Origin: Flavobacterium reichenbachii
Lineage (GTDB): Bacteria; Bacteroidota; Bacteroidia; Flavobacteriales; Flavobacteriaceae
Direction: 5' to 3'
Assembly: GCF_002217435.1 (NCBI RefSeq)
Contig: NZ_MUHF01000019.1
Span: 1-64,000 of the forward strand
DNA: 64,000 nt
Shown here piece by piece: positions 60,896 to 64,000 of this stretch. A program made the translations under genes and the position numbers. The stretch's first letter is position 1; each line of letters begins with the position of its first letter. Below the pieces are notes generated by a model. That model was not told where the DNA came from, did no database searches, and saw only the letters and a program-made list of their open reading frames with translations.

Positions 60896-61675
60896 ATGAA
60901 AAAATATATAGCAATAGTAGTAATGGCCATTTTTATGATTTCATGTAAATCTAAAGCTGTTGCAGTACAAAACAATAGCAATCAGGTTACTGAGGTAAAA
61001 GAAGATAAAAAAGTTATAGAAAAACACTATGACAATAAATTGGATTTTAAAACATTATACATTAAAGCGAATGCCAGATACGTTGACGAAAAACAGAGTC
61101 AAAATGTTACGGCAGAAATAAAAATAGAAAAAGACAAACAAATTTTAATCAGTGTTCGTTTCTTAGGAATTACAATGGCAAAAGCTTTGATTACGCCAAA
61201 CGCAGTAAGTTATTACGAAAAAATAAACAGTACCTATTACGAGGGTGATTTTACAAGTTTAAGCACATGGCTTGGAACTGAATTAGATTACACTAAGGTT
61301 CAAAATTTATTGATAGGTGAAGCATTTGACGACTTAAGAAAAGGAAAATATACGCAGACCATTGTTGAAAATCTATTTCGTTTAGAAGATGAAAAAGATG
61401 CAAATATTAAGAAAGCATTTTATTTAGATTCAGAAAAATATTTAGTGCAAAGAGAAGAGATTTCGCAGCCGGCAGAAAATAGAAAACTGCAGATTTCATA
61501 CGGCGATGCCAAAGTTTTTGATCAGGGAATAATGCCTGCAGCAATCGAAATAAATGCAGTGCAGCCAAAAGGGACTACCAATATTAATTTGAATTACAAC
61601 AATATTTCATTTAATGAAGAACTTTCTTTTCCATATAGTGTACCAAGCGGCTATAAGAAAATTATAATTAAGTAA
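60896..61675 (+). CDS. DUF4292 lipoprotein
   Basis: 259-aa lipoprotein with a lipobox around Cys17 (IFMISCKSK). The body matches DUF4292, a family with a LolA/LppX-like concave beta-sheet fold, often placed beside EnvC-type genes in Bacteroidetes. RFLGITMAKALITPNAVSYY and YGDAKVFDQGIMPA are conserved parts. It may carry or bind lipid. It is 12 nt after the TPR gene. Confidence 0.85.
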   Translation: MKKYIAIVVMAIFMISCKSKAVAVQNNSNQVTEVKEDKKVIEKHYDNKLDFKTLYIKANARYVDEKQSQNVTAEIKIEKDKQILISVRFLGITMAKALITPNAVSYYEKINSTYYEGDFTSLSTWLGTELDYTKVQNLLIGEAFDDLRKGKYTQTIVENLFRLEDEKDANIKKAFYLDSEKYLVQREEISQPAENRKLQISYGDAKVFDQGIMPAAIEINAVQPKGTTNINLNYNNISFNEELSFPYSVPSGYKKIIIK

Positions 61676-61698
61676 ATTTGTAAAAAGAAAACAGAAAA

Positions 61699-62952
61699 AT
61701 GCCAAAATTTCTCCTAAGCCTAATTTTTATATGCGCCACGACACTAATGTGGGCACAGGATTCGCAACAAGAAAAACTTGAACAGCGAAAAGCTCAAATT
61801 CAGCAGGAAATTAAAGACAACGAAAAAATGCTGCAATCTGTACGAAAAAAAGAAAAATCGGCAGTAAACGAATATTTAATTCAGGCTAATAAAATTAAGC
61901 TGAAGGAAAAATTAATTAATACAACAGCAAAACAAGAAAAGCTTCTTAGTAATGATATGTACATTAACCAGATTCAGGTTAATAAGCTAAAAAGAGAACT
62001 GAAAGTTCTCAAAGAAGATTATGCCAAGATGATTTTAAAATCATACAAAAGCCGTTCTGAGCAAAGTCGTGCAATGTTTATTTTGTCTTCAGAAAGTTTT
62101 TTGCAAGCTTATAAAAGAGCACAATATTTAAAACAATATACCAATTTCAGAAAAAACCAAGGATTAGAAATTCAAACTAAAACAGGTCAATTAGTCGATT
62201 TTAACGCAAAATTAGACGGTCAAAGACAGGTTAAGAAAAAGATCATTGTTGAAAACCAAAAAGAAAGAGTTGCTTTAGAAGAAGAAAAGAAAGAGCAGCA
62301 AAAATTGGTAAATGCCCTTAAAAAAGATAAAAACAAAATTGCTTCTGATATAAAATCAAAACAAAGCGAATCAAAAAGAATTGACAGACAAATTGATCGT
62401 TTGATTCGTGAAGCCATTGCCGAAGCAAATAGAAAAGCGGCACTTGAAAAAGCAAAAGAAAATCCAGGATCTACAGCTGTAAAAGCCCCAGTTTCTTCTT
62501 CTAAAATTGTATTAACTCCAGAAGATAAAGTTTTAGCTGCAGATTTTAAAGCCAACAGAGGAAGACTGCCTTGGCCGGTAGAAAAAGGATTTATTTCGTT
62601 AGGTTATGGAGACCAGCCTCACCCATTGTACCCTTCAATTTCTGTTCATAATTCTGGAGTTGAGATTACTACAGAAGACGGAGCAAATGCAAGATCAGTT
62701 TTTGCTGGAGAAGTTTTTAGTATAATGGTCTTATCGCCTGTAAATACAGTAGTTATGATTCAGCATGGAGATTATTTCAGCGTTTATCAAAACTTAAGTA
62801 AAGTGTATGTAAGCAAAGGGGAGAAAGTAACTATCAAACAAAATATTGGAAAAGTAAGAACAAGCGGTGATACCGGAAAAACAATTATTAAGTTTTTGAT
62901 TCTTCAAAATACAACAAACAACAATCCGGAAGGATGGCTGCAAAATAGATAA
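61699..62952 (+). CDS. EnvC-like murein hydrolase activator
   Basis: 417-aa periplasmic protein: signal peptide (ends MWAQ), long coiled coil (about 20-255), and a C-terminal LytM/M23 domain (about 290-417). The metal site is degenerate: HNSGVEI has Glu in place of Asp, and VYQNLSKV has QN where an active LytM enzyme has His. Such a dead LytM domain with a coiled coil is the hallmark of EnvC, which activates amidases at division. It is 23 nt after the DUF4292 gene. Confidence 0.88.
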   Translation: MPKFLLSLIFICATTLMWAQDSQQEKLEQRKAQIQQEIKDNEKMLQSVRKKEKSAVNEYLIQANKIKLKEKLINTTAKQEKLLSNDMYINQIQVNKLKRELKVLKEDYAKMILKSYKSRSEQSRAMFILSSESFLQAYKRAQYLKQYTNFRKNQGLEIQTKTGQLVDFNAKLDGQRQVKKKIIVENQKERVALEEEKKEQQKLVNALKKDKNKIASDIKSKQSESKRIDRQIDRLIREAIAEANRKAALEKAKENPGSTAVKAPVSSSKIVLTPEDKVLAADFKANRGRLPWPVEKGFISLGYGDQPHPLYPSISVHNSGVEITTEDGANARSVFAGEVFSIMVLSPVNTVVMIQHGDYFSVYQNLSKVYVSKGEKVTIKQNIGKVRTSGDTGKTIIKFLILQNTTNNNPEGWLQNR

Positions 62953-62981
62953 AAAAAAGGGAGCTTAACGCTCCCTTTTTT
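62951..62981. terminator. Bidirectional terminator between the EnvC-like and CBS genes
   Basis: GGGAGC and GCTCCC with loop TTAAC, flanked by A7 and T6 runs, between convergent genes. Confidence 0.85.
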
Positions 62982-62994
62982 ATAGGTTAATATA

Positions 62995-63414
62995 CTAATC
63001 ATATTGCTCTAAAAAATACCTCAAAACATCTGTTGTTGTAACAATTCCTTTAAGCTGTGAGTTTTCAACAACTGGCAAAGCATGAAATTCTTCTTTCACA
63101 AAAACAGCCGCAACATCTCTTATAATAGCATCTGATGCAATTGTCTTAGGCTTCGATGTCATTACTTGAGAAATTGTCAGCATATCCAATATGGCTTCGT
63201 CAGCGCCTTCTTGTCCTTCAAACAAAGCACCAAAAGTCAGGCGGTTAATATCACTACGACTTATTATGCCCACAACTTCCTTCCCGTTAACAACAGGAAT
63301 ATGTCGAATTGAATTTAATTTAAGCATTTCGACAACTTTTTTTAAATCATCATTTTGATTTACTGTAACTACTGTTTTAGTCATAATATGACTAATTGGT
63401 TCTCTCTTTTTCAT
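62995..63414 (-). CDS. Two-CBS-domain protein
   Basis: 139-aa protein made of two CBS motifs in tandem (about 8-60 and 75-135), with MTKTVVTVNQNDDLKKVVEM and IRHIPVVNGKEVVGIISRSD, then ALPVVENSQLKGIVTTTDVL. CBS pairs usually bind adenosine nucleotides and regulate another protein. No catalytic domain is attached. The regulated partner is unknown. Confidence 0.9.
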   Translation of the reverse strand: MKKREPISHIMTKTVVTVNQNDDLKKVVEMLKLNSIRHIPVVNGKEVVGIISRSDINRLTFGALFEGQEGADEAILDMLTISQVMTSKPKTIASDAIIRDVAAVFVKEEFHALPVVENSQLKGIVTTTDVLRYFLEQYD

Positions 63415-63600
63415 AATTGACGGGTTGTTATATTTATATCAAATATGTAAAATTATTCCGATAAAAATCATGATTTTTGTCATGTCAACGATTTAATTAT
63501 TAAGGGATTATTATATGTAGTTTTCACGTCTTTAATCTAAAAACGGTTATAAAAACAGTACAAGAATGTAAAAATTATTCTTTGTTTAATTGAAATCGTA

Positions 63601-63628
63601 TTGATTGAAATTTAAAATAGTATTTTTG
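63601..63628 (+). promoter_or_regulatory. Promoter of rbfA
   Basis: TTG (63601-63603), 17 nt, TATTTTTG (63621-63628), 5 nt before the rbfA ATG, matching the flavobacterial consensus. The transcript would be nearly leaderless if transcription starts 7 nt downstream of the -7 box. Confidence 0.6.
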
Positions 63629-63632
63629 CAGT

Positions 63633-64000
63633 ATGGAAACAAATAGACAGAAAAAAATAGGCGGTGTCATCCAAAAAGATTTGGTCGATATTCTGCAAGG
63701 TGAAGTGAGAAAAAACGGAATTAGTAATTTGGTAATTTCAGTATCCAAAGTTAGTGTTACTACAGATCTGTCAGTAGCTACAGTATATTTAAGTATTTTT
63801 CCTCAAGAAAAAGCTCAGGAAACTTTAGACGGTATAAAATCAAATTCTACTTTAATTAAGCATGATTTATCGCAGCGTGTGCGTTTGCAATTGCGCCGTG
63901 TGCCAAACCTGGTATTTTTTATTGATGACTCATTAGATTACATCGAAAAAATCGACAACGCTTTATCGAACAGAGAGAACCCAATCGAGAACCGTGATCT
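63633..64000 (+). CDS. rbfA: Ribosome-binding factor A (5' part, cut by the window end)
   Basis: Protein METNRQKKIGGVIQKDLVDI... of the RbfA family, which binds 30S subunits and helps 16S rRNA 5' maturation, especially in the cold. Only 122 codons are in the window; the KH-like core (SKVSVTTDLSVATVYLSIF, LRRVPNLVFFIDDSLDYIEK) is visible. The ATG at 63633 is supported by the upstream promoter. The 3' end lies beyond the window. Confidence 0.95.
   Translation, partial: METNRQKKIGGVIQKDLVDILQGEVRKNGISNLVISVSKVSVTTDLSVATVYLSIFPQEKAQETLDGIKSNSTLIKHDLSQRVRLQLRRVPNLVFFIDDSLDYIEKIDNALSNRENPIENRD

Noticed and set aside
62220..62555. 111-aa reading frame opposite the EnvC-like coiled coil
   Set aside because: Ser/Phe-rich translation is the expected reverse reading of a Lys/Glu coiled coil.

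Overview
The window looks like a chromosomal segment of a Flavobacterium, close to F. johnsoniae. The evidence is low GC, an almost complete lack of Shine-Dalgarno sequences, several flavobacterial promoters (TTG, 17-18 nt, TAnnTTTG), a type IX secretion system (T9SS) sorting domain on a secreted glycoside hydrolase, the gliding/T9SS lipoprotein SprE, and many Bacteroidetes-specific DUF families. The species call is inference; no marker gene was compared.

Layout. 1-9 kb: glnS (minus), folB, tRNA-Cys followed by four tandem copies of its own 3' end plus terminator, a LysE-type exporter, a GIN-domain protein, rnr, and rpiB behind a 780-bp AT-rich gap. 9-17.7 kb: tex, a T9SS-secreted GH8 enzyme, tatA, a membrane-anchored fragment resembling an M23 peptidase N-terminus, a GH3-like acyl-adenylating protein, a REP-associated tyrosine transposase (RAYT) with its palindromes, and a DUF6909 protein with a phosphorylase-like C-terminus. 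17.7-28.7 kb: a surface polysaccharide cluster (Wzz, Wzx, a polymerase-like membrane protein, an O-antigen ligase, GT4, UDP-xylose synthase, the initiating phosphotransferase, GT2, a CapK-like adenylating enzyme) interrupted by an ORF6N gene with an in-frame amber stop. 28.8-33.8 kb: purD, upp and small conserved membrane or GT9 genes.

33.8-39.3 kb: a predicted surface-exposed MACPF (perforin-like) lipoprotein with three C-terminal repeats, a frameshifted small gene, a PaaE-like reductase and an ABC exporter pair. 39.4-48.3 kb: sprE, a bactofilin and the atpZ-(subunit I-like)-B-E-F-H-A-G operon; as is usual in Bacteroidetes, atpD and atpC are elsewhere. Hairpins lie between atpE/atpF and atpA/atpG. 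48.3-49 kb: a long hairpin and an array of about six half-units (three ~89-bp tandem repeats) with no known function.

49.5-56.4 kb: the most unusual locus, a tight six-gene operon. It encodes two coiled-coil proteins (one membrane-anchored), a membrane-tethered solute-binding-like protein fused to an OmpA peptidoglycan-binding domain, a NitT/TauT-type permease and ATPase, and a CbbX/SpoVK-like AAA+ ATPase. I propose that this is an envelope-spanning, peptidoglycan-linked ABC/AAA+ machine rather than an ordinary nutrient importer. 56.4-64 kb: a second flippase, dut, a sugar nucleotidyltransferase, a TPR protein, a DUF4292 lipoprotein and an EnvC-like factor, then a CBS protein (minus) and the 5' part of rbfA, cut by the window edge.
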